A stretch of 64,000 bases of DNA from Azospirillum griseum. GTDB lineage: Bacteria; Pseudomonadota; Alphaproteobacteria; Azospirillales; Azospirillaceae. Below are positions 19,070 to 27,600 of this stretch, piece after piece; position 1 is the stretch's first letter, and the number at the start of each line of letters is the position of its first letter. A model generated the notes under the pieces. The model did not search any database, had not been told where the DNA came from, and saw only the letters and a list, made by a program, of their open reading frames with translations. Where the stretch lies: assembly GCF_003966125.1 (NCBI RefSeq), contig NZ_RXMA01000010.1, positions 124,001 through 188,000 on the forward strand. The letters are read 5' to 3'. Position numbers and translations under genes: made by a program.

Positions 19070-20515
19070 ATGAACCGTCTGTTCCTTTTGGCCGCACCGA
19101 TGATGGCGGTTGCTCTGGGCTTGGCCGGTCTGCCCGCCGACGCCCTGGCGCAAGATCCTGCGGCGGCTGCGGCCGCTGCGGCAGCTGCGGCGGCTGCCGC
19201 CGCAGCGGCTCCGGCGGCTGCTGCGACGCCGACCATCAACGGTGGCGACACCGCTTGGATGCTGGTTTCGACGGCGCTCGTCCTGATGATGACCATCCCC
19301 GGTCTGGCCCTGTTTTACGGCGGCATGGTCCGCAAGATGAACGTGCTGGCCACGGTGATGCAGAGCTTTGCCATCACCTGCCTGGTCAGCGTGCTGTGGT
19401 ACGTCATCGGTTACAGCCTGGCCTTCACCGGCCAAGGCCCCTACATCGGCGGTCTGGATCGTCTGTTCCTGAAGGGCCTGAACTTCGCCACCCCGTTCAT
19501 CCTGGGTGAAGGCGGCGCGTCTCCGGTCCCGACGACGATCCCCGAGCCGGTCTTCATGATGTTCCAGATGACCTTCGCGATCATCACCCCGGCGCTCATC
19601 ACCGGCGCGTTCGCCGACCGCATGAAGTTCTCCTCGCTGCTGGTCTTCACCGCCCTGTGGTCGCTGGTCGTCTACGCGCCGATCGCGCACTGGGTCTGGC
19701 ACCCGGCGGGCTTCCTGTTCGGTCTGGGCGTTCTGGACTTCGCCGGCGGCACGGTCGTCCACATCAACGCGGGCATCGCCGGTCTGGTCGCCGCGCTGGT
19801 GATCGGCAAGCGCAAGGGCTATCCGAAGGAAGCCTTCATGCCGCACAACCTGGTGCTGTCGCTGATCGGCGCCTCGCTGCTGTGGGTGGGTTGGTTCGGC
19901 TTCAACGCCGGTTCGGCGCTGACCGCCGGTCCCCGCGCTGGCATGGCCATGGCCGCCACGCACATCGCCTCCGCCGGTGCGGCGCTGGGTTGGCTGCTGG
20001 CTGAATGGGCCGCCAAGGGCAAGCCCTCGGTCCTGGGCATCATCTCGGGTGCGGTTGCCGGTCTGGTCGCCGTCACGCCCGCCGCCGGTTTCGTCGATCC
20101 GACCGGTGCGGTCATCATCGGCCTGATCGCTGGCGTCATCTGCTTCTGGTCGGCCACCAGCCTGAAGAAGGCCCTGGGGTACGACGACAGCCTGGACGCC
20201 TTCGGCGTGCACGGCGTGGGCGGTCTGATCGGTGCCGTGCTGACCGGTGTGTTCGCCAAGATGTCGGTGTCCAACAGCGAAGGCGGCTTCGCGGCGGTCC
20301 TCCAGGCCGACCCGAAAGCCACGCTGGGCCTGCTGGAAGGCAACGCGTCGGCGGTGTGGATCCAGATCCAGGGCGTGGCTTGGACCATCGGCTGGTGCGC
20401 CATCGCCACCTTCGTCCTGCTGAAGATCATCGACGTGGTCATGGGCCTGCGTGTGGAAGAGGATGTGGAGCGCGACGGCCTCGACCTCGCCCTGCACGGC
20501 GAAAGCATCCACTGA
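19070..20515 (+). CDS. amtB: Ammonium transporter
   Basis: Amt/Rh-family ammonium channel of 481 residues with about 11 membrane helices. ATG 19070 is preceded by AAGAGGAG. The N-terminal signal-like segment is MNRLFLLAAPMMAVALGLAG, followed by a run of 17 alanines encoded by mixed GCN codons. The core carries DTAWMLVSTALVLMMTIPGL, ALFYGGMVRKMN, and the conserved His residues near HWVWHPAGF and DAFGVHGVGG. A cytoplasmic tail ends the protein. Unlike most proteobacterial loci, no glnK is adjacent. The sigma-54 promoter upstream suggests nitrogen control. Confidence 0.95.
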   Translation: MNRLFLLAAPMMAVALGLAGLPADALAQDPAAAAAAAAAAAAAAAAAPAAAATPTINGGDTAWMLVSTALVLMMTIPGLALFYGGMVRKMNVLATVMQSFAITCLVSVLWYVIGYSLAFTGQGPYIGGLDRLFLKGLNFATPFILGEGGASPVPTTIPEPVFMMFQMTFAIITPALITGAFADRMKFSSLLVFTALWSLVVYAPIAHWVWHPAGFLFGLGVLDFAGGTVVHINAGIAGLVAALVIGKRKGYPKEAFMPHNLVLSLIGASLLWVGWFGFNAGSALTAGPRAGMAMAATHIASAGAALGWLLAEWAAKGKPSVLGIISGAVAGLVAVTPAAGFVDPTGAVIIGLIAGVICFWSATSLKKALGYDDSLDAFGVHGVGGLIGAVLTGVFAKMSVSNSEGGFAAVLQADPKATLGLLEGNASAVWIQIQGVAWTIGWCAIATFVLLKIIDVVMGLRVEEDVERDGLDLALHGESIH

Positions 20516-20557
20516 GCGCAATGAGTACGGCTGGTTAACTCCTTCCATCCAGAACCT

Positions 20558-20590
20558 GGCCGCCGGGGCAACCCGGCGGCCTTTGTTTTT
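20558..20590 (+). terminator. Intrinsic terminator after amtB
   Basis: GGCCGCCGGG, loop GCAA, then CCCGGCGGCC followed by TTTGTTTTT. Confidence 0.85.
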
Positions 20591-20629
20591 GGTGTGGGTG
20601 TTGCGCTTGACGGGGTCCGCCTCATCCCC

Positions 20630-21880
20630 TCACCGGCGCACGTACATTTTCCCAACGCTGTTCAGCGCCTCGAACAGCGCCTTGGCCTGTTGGAAGAACA
20701 GATCCCAGCTGGCCCCGGTCTTGGGCGCGATGGCGGCGTGAATCTCCGCCAACGTCGCCGTGCCATCGATCTGGGACAGGATCGGCCCGGCCAGACGGGG
20801 CAGCGGCAGGGGCAGGACGCTGCCCAGCACCTCCACCTCCAGGCTGCCGCCGGGCGGCAGGCCCTTGGCCACCGCCGCGCCATCCAGATCGCGCAGCACC
20901 GGGATGACCTCCGGCCCGTCGAAGGGGGCGACGGCCCCTGCCAGATCGGCGGGGCGCAGCAGATAGGCGATGTGCTTGGTCATGCTGCCGCAGATTTGTT
21001 CGGCCCAGGCGGCGCGCTCCAGCCGCGACAGCCCGTCCAGCCGTTTCAGCAGGCGGGGGTCGCGCGCCCAGGTGGACGGCTCGTAACGGATCGGGTCGAT
21101 CAGGGTGCCAACGGCCAGCCCGGCGCTGTCGGCCAGTTCCGCCAGCTCCGTCACCGTGTAAGGACGGTCGCAGGAGTGCAGCAGCAGGTCATAGAGGTTG
21201 GCGTCGGCCTGCCGGTGGTCGCTGACGAAGGGGTTGTTCAGCAACCAGTTGGACGCGGGCAGGGTTTGGATCAGGCGGCGGGCCAGCGCCACCCGCTCCG
21301 CCGGGGGCAACCCGTCGGTCATGGTGCGCAGCGCGGCCTGCATCGGGTAGACGCCGGTGCGGCCATAGGGGGCGTAGACCATCAGGCCGATCCCGCCGCC
21401 CGGGGCCAGAGCGGCGGCGAGCGAGCGCAGCCCCGCCGACGGGTCGGGCAGATGGTGCAGCACGCCGCAGCAATCGATGTAGTCGAACGGACCGTCCTGC
21501 GCCGTCACCTCTTCCAACTCCAGCAGCGAGCCGCGTTGGAAGCGGATGTTGGTCAGGCCGCGCGCGTCGGCGCGGGCCTGGGCGATGGCGCGGCTGGCGT
21601 CGGACAGATCGACGTAGGTGATGCGGGCGGGCGGGATGCGGCCCGACCGTTCGGCGTCGGCCAGTTGTTGGGCCAGCATGATGGTGCCGTCGCCGGTTCC
21701 CCCGCCCGCCACCAGCACCCGCAGCGGCCGGTCGCTGGGCAGCCGACCGCCGAAGACGCAATGGGTGATCTCGTCCAGATGGCTGGGCGATCCGGTGATC
21801 AGGCGCTTGGCCTCGTCCGCCGGGGCGCGCGCCGGGTAGGGATAGACCTCGTACTGGGCGCGCAGATCGTCGATGCTCAT
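20630..21880 (-). CDS. Class I SAM-dependent methyltransferase
   Basis: A 416-residue protein with an N-terminal YPYPARAPADEAKRL segment and a Rossmann-fold methyltransferase core. Motif I is RVLVAGGGTGDGTIMLAQQL near residues 53-72; the later DYIDCCGVLHHLPDP corresponds to motif IV. The C-terminal about 150 residues form a separate region ending in a helical part (IDGTATLAEIHAAIAPKTGA). The fold is clear but the substrate is not; similar proteins are annotated only as class I methyltransferases. ATG 21880 is chosen because it begins MSIDDLRAQYEVYPYPARAP; a longer in-frame ATG exists at 21931. It is convergent with amtB. Confidence 0.82.
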   Translation of the reverse strand: MSIDDLRAQYEVYPYPARAPADEAKRLITGSPSHLDEITHCVFGGRLPSDRPLRVLVAGGGTGDGTIMLAQQLADAERSGRIPPARITYVDLSDASRAIAQARADARGLTNIRFQRGSLLELEEVTAQDGPFDYIDCCGVLHHLPDPSAGLRSLAAALAPGGGIGLMVYAPYGRTGVYPMQAALRTMTDGLPPAERVALARRLIQTLPASNWLLNNPFVSDHRQADANLYDLLLHSCDRPYTVTELAELADSAGLAVGTLIDPIRYEPSTWARDPRLLKRLDGLSRLERAAWAEQICGSMTKHIAYLLRPADLAGAVAPFDGPEVIPVLRDLDGAAVAKGLPPGGSLEVEVLGSVLPLPLPRLAGPILSQIDGTATLAEIHAAIAPKTGASWDLFFQQAKALFEALNSVGKMYVRR

Positions 21881-22047
21881 GAAGGGGGCTGCCGTGGCTT
21901 GTGCGGGGAAAACGGTGCGGTGGCGGACCATAGCACCGCGCCCCCGCCGCTGGGCAGCCCCCTGCGCGCCGAGGAGGCTATCCTTACCTCCGCGCTTTCC
22001 TGACCTGAGCGATGGCCCGTTTGGCGGAGGGCGGCGTGGGCGGCGAC

Positions 22048-22995
22048 TCACCCGGCGAGCGGCACGCAGATGCGGGTCAACCACTCCTCCGGCGGGGTGG
22101 CGCGCGGGTCGTTCAGATACTCTTCGAAACAGGGTTGATCGGCGGGCGTGTGGCCGCTGGCGGGCAGCCACTCCCCATACAGCCATTGATAGGCCGCCCC
22201 CAATTCGGCGTATGGCCCCTTGTGGATCATGGTGGCGTGGCGGCCGCCCGGCAGCGACAGGCTGCGCGCGCCATCCTCCAGCGCTGGGGTTCCCGCCACC
22301 ACGAATCCGGCGAAGGCGCGCAGATCGGCGGGCGCGACCGCCGACGGATCGTCGAAATAGACGCCGATGCAGCGGGTGGCCGGGGTCAGCAGGTTGCGCC
22401 CGACCATCCAGGCGTGGGCGCGGGAAAAGGCGGTGTTGATCTCCATGTAAGGACCGCGATGGTCGAAGCCGATCAGGGTGGCCGGGGCCAGGGTGTCGAT
22501 GGTGACGCTGCGCATGGCGCTCTCCGCGTTGGCGTGGGGTGGGGTCGCGTGGAACGGGTCGGCCAGGGGCCAGACGAAGGGCGAGGCCAGGCCCTGACGC
22601 CGGTAGGCGGCGGGGGTGAGGCCGTAGCTCTGGGCAAAGGCGCGGGTGAAGGCGGCGACGCTGCCATACCCGGCCCGCCGCGCGATGGCGGCGATGCTCT
22701 CCCGCCCCGTCACCAGCATCCCGGCGGCGCGGTGCAGCCGCTGGCGGCGCAGGGTGTCGGTCACGGTTTCCCCGATCATCGCCCGGTAGATGCGGTGGAA
22801 ATGGTAGGGCGAGAAGCAGGCCACCGCCGCCAACGCGTCCAGATCCAGCGGATCGTCGAGATGCGCGGCGATGTGCGTCACCACCCGATCCATCCGCCGC
22901 CCGTACTCCAACAGCGTGTCGGCCTTTGCCGGACGGTCGGGGTGTGGGGCGCTGGCAAATCCGGGAAACGGTGGATGGGGGGAGGATGTGGTCAT
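22048..22995 (-). CDS. AraC-family regulator with GyrI-like effector domain
   Basis: A 315-residue transcription factor. The AraC helix-turn-helix pair lies at about residues 35-135 (LDALAAVACFSPYHFHRIYR and IAAIARRAGYGSVAAFTRAF, GLTPAAYRR). The C-terminal half (about 160-310) resembles the GyrI-like small-molecule-binding domain, as in Rob/SbmC relatives (TLIGFDHRGPYMEI, GVYFDDP, WLPASGH). It is therefore likely a ligand-responsive regulator, perhaps for drug or lipid stress. It is divergent from the PadR gene at 23112 with 116 bp between them. The target genes are not evident. Confidence 0.9.
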   Translation of the reverse strand: MTTSSPHPPFPGFASAPHPDRPAKADTLLEYGRRMDRVVTHIAAHLDDPLDLDALAAVACFSPYHFHRIYRAMIGETVTDTLRRQRLHRAAGMLVTGRESIAAIARRAGYGSVAAFTRAFAQSYGLTPAAYRRQGLASPFVWPLADPFHATPPHANAESAMRSVTIDTLAPATLIGFDHRGPYMEINTAFSRAHAWMVGRNLLTPATRCIGVYFDDPSAVAPADLRAFAGFVVAGTPALEDGARSLSLPGGRHATMIHKGPYAELGAAYQWLYGEWLPASGHTPADQPCFEEYLNDPRATPPEEWLTRICVPLAG

Positions 22996-23074
22996 CGTCG
23001 TCTGGCTCCTGTGCCCAAACCCTAACCGGGGTGCTGTTGATCGCGCTTGCGGAGTTGGTGGAGGTGAAGGGCGC

Positions 23075-23103
23075 TTGACACCTAGTGAAACTAGGCTTAG
23101 TGA
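23075..23103 (+). promoter_or_regulatory. PadR-gene promoter with overlapping operator
   Basis: A perfect TTGACA (-35) at 23075-23080 is followed by CCTAGT-GAA-ACTAGG at 23081-23093 or so, an inverted repeat lying between -35 and the expected -10 (around 23097-23103). The position suits autorepression by the PadR protein encoded just downstream. Confidence 0.55.
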
Positions 23104-23111
23104 TGCTTGGT

Positions 23112-23498
23112 ATGGAAGGCGATCTGCTCAAAGGACACCTCGACGCCATCGTGCTCGCCGCCCTTGCGGGGGAGGCGGCGCACGGCTACGCGGTCATCGA
23201 GGCCATCAGACGGCGCAGCGGCGGCGTTTTCAACCTGCCCGAGGGAACCGTCTACCCGGCGCTGCACCGGCTGGAAAAGGCCGGGGCGGTCAACAGCGAT
23301 TGGACGACCGCGCCCAGCGGGCGGCGGCGGCGGGTCTACACCCTGACGCCGCAGGGCCGGGCGGCGCTGGACCGTCACCGCGACGTCTGGCGCGCCTTTG
23401 CCGAGGCGGTCGAACGGGTGATGGCCGACGCCGGAGACGGTGGCGGAAACGGTGGCGGTGTGGCGGATCAACCGCCCCCGGCGGCGGGCGCGCCATGA
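23112..23498 (+). CDS. PadR-family transcriptional regulator
   Basis: A 128-residue winged-helix repressor starting MEGDLLKGHLDAIVLAAL, the standard PadR beginning. The recognition region reads RRSGGVFNLPEGTVYPALHR followed by LEKAGAV, and the wing is SGRRRRVYTLTPQGRAAL. The C-terminus is Gly/Pro-rich. Alternative in-frame starts are ATG 23103 and GTG 23085. The promoter geometry (TTGACA at 23075) would place the transcript start within a few bases of ATG 23112, so the mRNA may be leaderless. Its stop overlaps the start of the next gene (ATGA at 23495-23498), giving the common PadR plus HAAS-type membrane protein pair. Confidence 0.9.
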   Translation: MEGDLLKGHLDAIVLAALAGEAAHGYAVIEAIRRRSGGVFNLPEGTVYPALHRLEKAGAVNSDWTTAPSGRRRRVYTLTPQGRAALDRHRDVWRAFAEAVERVMADAGDGGGNGGGVADQPPPAAGAP

Positions 23499-24244
23499 CC
23501 GAGTCGGTGTCCGAAACCGCGACCGAATCGGCGGTGGAGGCGGTGGACGCCTATCTCGACGCGCTGGCCGACGCGCTGCGCTTCGATCCGCCCCTGGCCG
23601 CCCGCGTGGTGGAGGAGGTCGGCGATCATTTGGAATGCGCGCTGGCGGCGGAAGCCGATGGTGCGGACCCAGACGCCACGGATGCGGGCGGCGCGGCGGC
23701 GCGGGTGATCGCCCGCTTTGGCGCGCCCCGGCGCATCGCCGCGCAATTCGCGGCCTTGGCGCTGCAGCAGCAGGCCGACCGGCTGTGGCGGCTGGCGGCG
23801 TTGGTGGCGCTGGTGGCCTTCGCCGCGATGGGGCTGCGCCGCTGGCACCTCGACCCGGTGGAGATGGACAGCGATCCGCTGGCGCTGGCGGCGTTGGCGC
23901 TCGACCGGCTGGCCTTCATCGCCGCGCTGCTGCTGGGGCTGTGGGGCGGCTGGCTGGCCCGCGACGCCCGCCGCCGTTGGCAACCCGGCGCGCGCGACTG
24001 GGCGCGGCTGTTCGCCGGGTTGCGGTTGTCGCTGGTGGCGCTGGCCGCCCTGATGCTGTCGGTGGCGGCCGACACCGCCCTGACGGTTCCGCGTCTGACC
24101 GACGCCGCCGTGGAAAACGTGGGACCCGGGACGCTGTGGCCCGCTGCCGCGCTGACCCTGGAAATCACCTTGGTGCTGGTGCTGGCCGTCGCGGTCAGCC
24201 GGTGCCGCGACCACGCGGCGGTGGTTCGCCGTCTGCTCGCGTAA
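23495..24244 (+). CDS. HAAS-type multi-helix membrane protein paired with PadR
   Basis: A 249-residue protein. The N-terminal cytoplasmic part has the helical pattern AYLDALADALRFDPPLAARV plus VEEVGDHLECALAA, which matches the small domain usually encoded next to PadR regulators (DUF1700/HAAS-like or permease-prefix). A segment GAPRRIAAQFAALALQQQ leads into about four hydrophobic helices (roughly 105-125, 140-165, 180-205, 215-235). It overlaps the PadR gene by 4 nt, so the two are coupled. The likely role is to work with PadR in sensing envelope conditions; this is inference. Confidence 0.75.
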   Translation: MTESVSETATESAVEAVDAYLDALADALRFDPPLAARVVEEVGDHLECALAAEADGADPDATDAGGAAARVIARFGAPRRIAAQFAALALQQQADRLWRLAALVALVAFAAMGLRRWHLDPVEMDSDPLALAALALDRLAFIAALLLGLWGGWLARDARRRWQPGARDWARLFAGLRLSLVALAALMLSVAADTALTVPRLTDAAVENVGPGTLWPAAALTLEITLVLVLAVAVSRCRDHAAVVRRLLA

Positions 24245-24286
24245 CCCCCTGTCCATCCCGTTCACAGAGCAAAAGGTGCGAGACTC

Positions 24287-24922
24287 ATGAACGCATCCCC
24301 GAACGCGCGCGCCTCATCGGCCCCCCTTGCGGGCGGGCGGGCGGGCTGGTGTCTGGTTGGTGGAACCGCCGCGCTGCTGGTGGTGGCCATCGCCGCCCTG
24401 GTCGGGACGGCGGCGGAGACGACCGACGGGTTGCGGGCGGGGGTCCGGCTGACGGCGCGCAGTTCCCTGCTGCTGTTCCTGCTGGCCTATTGCGCGGGAC
24501 CGCTGGCGACCCTGTGGTCCAACCGGATCACGAGCGGTCTGCGGGCGAACCGGCGCTTCCTGGGTCTGTCCTTCGCCCTGTCGCACGGCCTGCACGCCGC
24601 GCTGTTGCTGGCGCTGGCCCAGCGCGACCCGGCGCTGTTCTGGACTCTGACCAACGTCGGCACGCTGCTGTCGGGCGGGGTGGTGTACGCCCTCATCCTG
24701 CTGATGGCGGCGACCTCTTTTCCGGCGACCGCCGCCGCGCTGGGCGGGCGGGGCTGGGGGTGGCTGCACCGTGTTGGCCTGCACGCTGTGTGGATCACCT
24801 TCCTGGTGGCGTTCGGCAAGCGGGTGGTGTTGGTGGACGTGGCTTATGCCCTGCCGACGGCGCTGCTGCTGTTGGCGCTGGTGTTGCGTGTGGCGGCGGC
24901 ACGGCGTCGTGGCCGGGGGTGA
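24287..24922 (+). CDS. Ferric reductase-like transmembrane protein
   Basis: A 211-residue integral membrane protein with about six helices. The segment SLLLFLLAYCAGPLATLW and then NRRFLGLSFALSHGLHAAL resembles the ferric-reductase-like/MsrQ heme-binding membrane domain, with the His of SHGLH as a candidate heme ligand. Another His appears in WLHRVGLHAVW. No NAD(P)H or FAD domain is attached and no msrP gene is adjacent, so the redox partner is unknown. The gene lies 42 bp after the HAAS-type gene on the same strand and could belong to the PadR transcript. Confidence 0.7.
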   Translation: MNASPNARASSAPLAGGRAGWCLVGGTAALLVVAIAALVGTAAETTDGLRAGVRLTARSSLLLFLLAYCAGPLATLWSNRITSGLRANRRFLGLSFALSHGLHAALLLALAQRDPALFWTLTNVGTLLSGGVVYALILLMAATSFPATAAALGGRGWGWLHRVGLHAVWITFLVAFGKRVVLVDVAYALPTALLLLALVLRVAAARRRGRG

Positions 24923-24928
24923 GGCGAC

Positions 24929-26008
24929 TCACGCCTCCAGAACCGGCCAGCCTTCCGCCGCCTGGATCACGCCCACCTCGCGCCCGGCCCGGTTGAGCTG
25001 CGGCACGATCAGCAGATCGGCGGCCCGGCTCCATTGCTCCTCGTTGAGCGCATCGGTGGCGCGGATCAGCGCGGCCATGGCGACGTCGCGGGCGCGGGCG
25101 GAGCCATCCTCGATCTTCAGGGCGATGGCGACGCCCTCCTTGGGCAGCACGGCGCAGGCGATGCCCTCCGCCCCGCTCTTGACCAGCACCCGCCCGCCCG
25201 ACGCCTGCATCATCCGGGTGTCGAAGCTGTCCTTGCCGCCGATCAGGTGGGGGTGGGCCTTCCACGCCTTGACGATGCGGTTGGCGGCGCTGGCGCGCGC
25301 GTCGGGCAGATCGACCGGGTCGGCGAGCCGGGCCATGGCGTAGGCGACGGCCTCCAGCGGGATGCCGATGGTGGGAAGGCCGCAATGGTCCACGCCCCAG
25401 GGCGCTTGCGACAGATCCTGCCCGCTCATCTGCTCCAGCACGCCCAGCAGGCGTTGCTGCGCCGGGTGGTCGAAGCGGGTGTAGCCCTTCACCGGTTCGT
25501 TGCGGTGGCGGATGGTGGTCAGAAGGCCAGCGTGCTTGCCCGCCCCGGTGTTGTGGAACACGGTGGGGGCCTGGCCGTCGCGGATCAGGTCGGCGGCGGT
25601 GTCGGGATCGGTCGGCACCTGTGGCCCGCAATCCAGATCGTCGGCGCTCAGGCCCAGCCGCTTGACCCAGCTTTCCAGCAGGCGGGTGTGGCGGATTTCG
25701 CCGCTGTGGCTGGCGCAGGCCAGAGCCAGCTCGGAATCCCCCAACTCGAACGCGTCGAGCGCGCCGCTGTCCACCAGGGGCAGGGCCTGGAGCGCTGCGA
25801 TGGCCGAACGCGGGTAGACGGGGGCGGTGACATCGCCCCACTGGGCCAGACGATGCCCGGCGGCGTCCACCAGACAGGCCCGCCCGCGATGGACCGATTC
25901 CACCATGCCGCCGCGCGTCACCTCGACCAGGATCGGGCTGTCGATCGGGCCGCCGTGGTCAACGTGGCCGTGGGCGGCGTGGGTGGTGTGGGTGTGCGTG
26001 TGCGTCAT
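24929..26008 (-). CDS. Asparaginase, Rhizobium-etli-type (Asparaginase_II family)
   Basis: A 359-residue enzyme unrelated in fold to the asparaginase at 11369. It belongs to the serine-hydrolase-like family typified by Rhizobium AnsA. Characteristic segments are ILVEVTRGGMVESVHRGRAC, YPRSAIAALQALPLV (Ser/Lys region), CASHSGEIRHTRLL, GWVD-like PWGVDHCGLPTIGIPL with a Cys, and GGKDSFDTRMMQ. The N-terminus from ATG 26008 is MTHTHTHTTHAAHGHVDHGG, containing seven His in 20 residues, a possible metal-binding tag that precedes the conserved start. It converges with the ferric-reductase-like gene. Confidence 0.88.
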   Translation of the reverse strand: MTHTHTHTTHAAHGHVDHGGPIDSPILVEVTRGGMVESVHRGRACLVDAAGHRLAQWGDVTAPVYPRSAIAALQALPLVDSGALDAFELGDSELALACASHSGEIRHTRLLESWVKRLGLSADDLDCGPQVPTDPDTAADLIRDGQAPTVFHNTGAGKHAGLLTTIRHRNEPVKGYTRFDHPAQQRLLGVLEQMSGQDLSQAPWGVDHCGLPTIGIPLEAVAYAMARLADPVDLPDARASAANRIVKAWKAHPHLIGGKDSFDTRMMQASGGRVLVKSGAEGIACAVLPKEGVAIALKIEDGSARARDVAMAALIRATDALNEEQWSRAADLLIVPQLNRAGREVGVIQAAEGWPVLEA

Positions 26009-26197
26009 AACGTCCAGAGTGCCGTCCGGCGTGGCGGGAGGCAAGGGGGGCGCGCGCAAATCAGGGACAGCCCGCATGGACAATTCGGTTCCCCCGCCCC
26101 CACACTTTCCGGACTTTTGCGAAATTTGCGTCTTTTCCGCGTCCAACCCCGGTTGGCGCGCCGCCGTGACGCAACCACCGCCGCCAGGGGAGTGCCG

Positions 26198-26875
26198 ATG
26201 ATGATTCGCGTCTGCTTGCTTGCTGGATGTGTCGCCCTCGCCCCCGTTGCCGCGCGGGCCGACATCCTGCTGACGACCGAGGAATACCCGCCCTTCAACA
26301 TGACCCAGGACGGCAAGGTGGCGGGCATCGCCACCGATCTGGTCCGCGCCATGTTCGACAAGGCGGGGGTGGCTTACAAGATCGAGGTGCTGCCCTGGAA
26401 CCGCGCCTATCAGACCGCGCAAAGCCAGAAGGACTCCTGCGTCTACAGCACCACCGAAACGCCCGAGCGCAAGGGTCTGTTCGAATGGGTCGGGCCGCTG
26501 GTGCGCAACGACTGGGTTCTGTTCGCCAAGGCCGACAACGCCACCCCGCTGAAAAGCCTGGAGGACGCGCGCGGCAAGACGATTGGCGGCTATGGTGGCG
26601 ACGCGGTGGCCGTCTATCTCGAAAAGGGCGGGTACAAGCTGGACGCCGCCCCGCGCGACGAACTGAACCTGCCCAAGCTGGCGGCCGGGCGCATCGATTA
26701 TTGGGCGTCGGGGTCAGAACTCGGCCCCTATCTGGCCAAGCTTCAGGGCGTGGCCGACCAGATCAAGCCGGTGCTGACCTTCAACACCACGGTGATGTCG
26801 CTGGCCTGCCACAAGGACACCGACCCGGCGGTGCTGGCCAAGCTGCGCGCGGCGCTGGAGGCCGTGCGGAAATAG
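26198..26875 (+). CDS. Periplasmic solute-binding protein (family 3 type)
   Basis: A 225-residue exported protein. Signal peptide MMIRVCLLAGCVALAPVAAR ends in ARA before DILLTTEEYPPFNM. The mature part has the two-lobed amino-acid-binding-protein pattern (GIATDLVRAMFDKAGVAYKI, LPWNRAYQTAQ, SLEDARGKTIGGYGGDAVAV). ATG 26198 has GGGGAG at 26187-26192; a second ATG follows immediately. No permease or ATPase gene is adjacent, so this may be an orphan binding protein or a sensor. It ends 37 bp before an intrinsic terminator. Confidence 0.88.
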   Translation: MMIRVCLLAGCVALAPVAARADILLTTEEYPPFNMTQDGKVAGIATDLVRAMFDKAGVAYKIEVLPWNRAYQTAQSQKDSCVYSTTETPERKGLFEWVGPLVRNDWVLFAKADNATPLKSLEDARGKTIGGYGGDAVAVYLEKGGYKLDAAPRDELNLPKLAAGRIDYWASGSELGPYLAKLQGVADQIKPVLTFNTTVMSLACHKDTDPAVLAKLRAALEAVRK

Positions 26876-26912
26876 GGCGCGCACGGCGCGGGCACGCTTG
26901 GTCTTGCGCGGG

Positions 26913-26945
26913 CGGGGCGGGCGAGGCAAGCTCCGCCCCGTTTTT
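26913..26945 (+). terminator. Intrinsic terminator after solute-binding protein gene
   Basis: CGGGGCGG (26913-26920) pairs with CCGCCCCG (26933-26940), followed by TTTTT. Confidence 0.8.
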
Positions 26946-26972
26946 CCTTCAGACCACGGCACGATCCTGACC

Positions 26973-27560
26973 ATGCGCGGCTATTTCGCCATCGGCGTCG
27001 AGCGCATCAGCAAACCCGGCAACGTCGGCAACCTGATGCGCACCGCCCACGCCTTCGGCGCGTCCTTCTTCTTCGCCATCGATCCCGAACCGGAATTGCG
27101 GGAAACCAAGCTGGTCGACACGTCCGGCGCGACGATGCATCTGCCCTTTTACGTGCACGACCGGGTGGCCGACCTGACGCTGCCGCGCGATTGCGCCCTG
27201 GTGGGGGTGGAACTGACCGACGACGCCATCGAACTGCCCAGCTTCCGCCACCCCAGCCGTGCGGCCTATGTGCTGGGACCGGAGCGGGCCAGCCTGTCGC
27301 AGCCCTTGATCGACCGCTGCGACTTCGTGGTGAAGATCCCGATGGCCTTCTGCATCAACGTCGGCGTTGCCGGGGCGCTGGTGATGTACGACCGCATGAT
27401 CTCGCTGGGCCGCTTCGCCGAAAGGCCGGTGCGCCCCGGCGGGCCGCTGGAAGGCCCCTCGATCCACAAGCACGGCAAGCAGATCATGCGCCGCGCCGAT
27501 CGTCGCCGCCGGATCGCCGGGGAACCGCCGCCGCTGGCCGGGGGCGATGATGGTGAATGA
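26973..27560 (+). CDS. TrmH/SpoU-family RNA methyltransferase
   Basis: A 195-residue SPOUT methyltransferase that 2'-O-methylates ribose in tRNA or rRNA. Motif 1 is ISKPGNVGNLMRTAHAFGA with the catalytic Arg/Asn region. Motif 2 is YVLGPERASLSQPLIDRC, and motif 3 is IPMAFCINVGVAGALVMYD, the trefoil-knot SAM site. The tail is basic (RRADRRRRIAGE). ATG 26973 is close to the start of the conserved domain; no strong ribosome-binding site is seen. The exact RNA target cannot be decided from sequence. Confidence 0.87.
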   Translation: MRGYFAIGVERISKPGNVGNLMRTAHAFGASFFFAIDPEPELRETKLVDTSGATMHLPFYVHDRVADLTLPRDCALVGVELTDDAIELPSFRHPSRAAYVLGPERASLSQPLIDRCDFVVKIPMAFCINVGVAGALVMYDRMISLGRFAERPVRPGGPLEGPSIHKHGKQIMRRADRRRRIAGEPPPLAGGDDGE

Positions 27561-27600
27561 TGGGCGGCGAGTAAGGAAGTGTGGGGCAAGCGTTAGGTCC

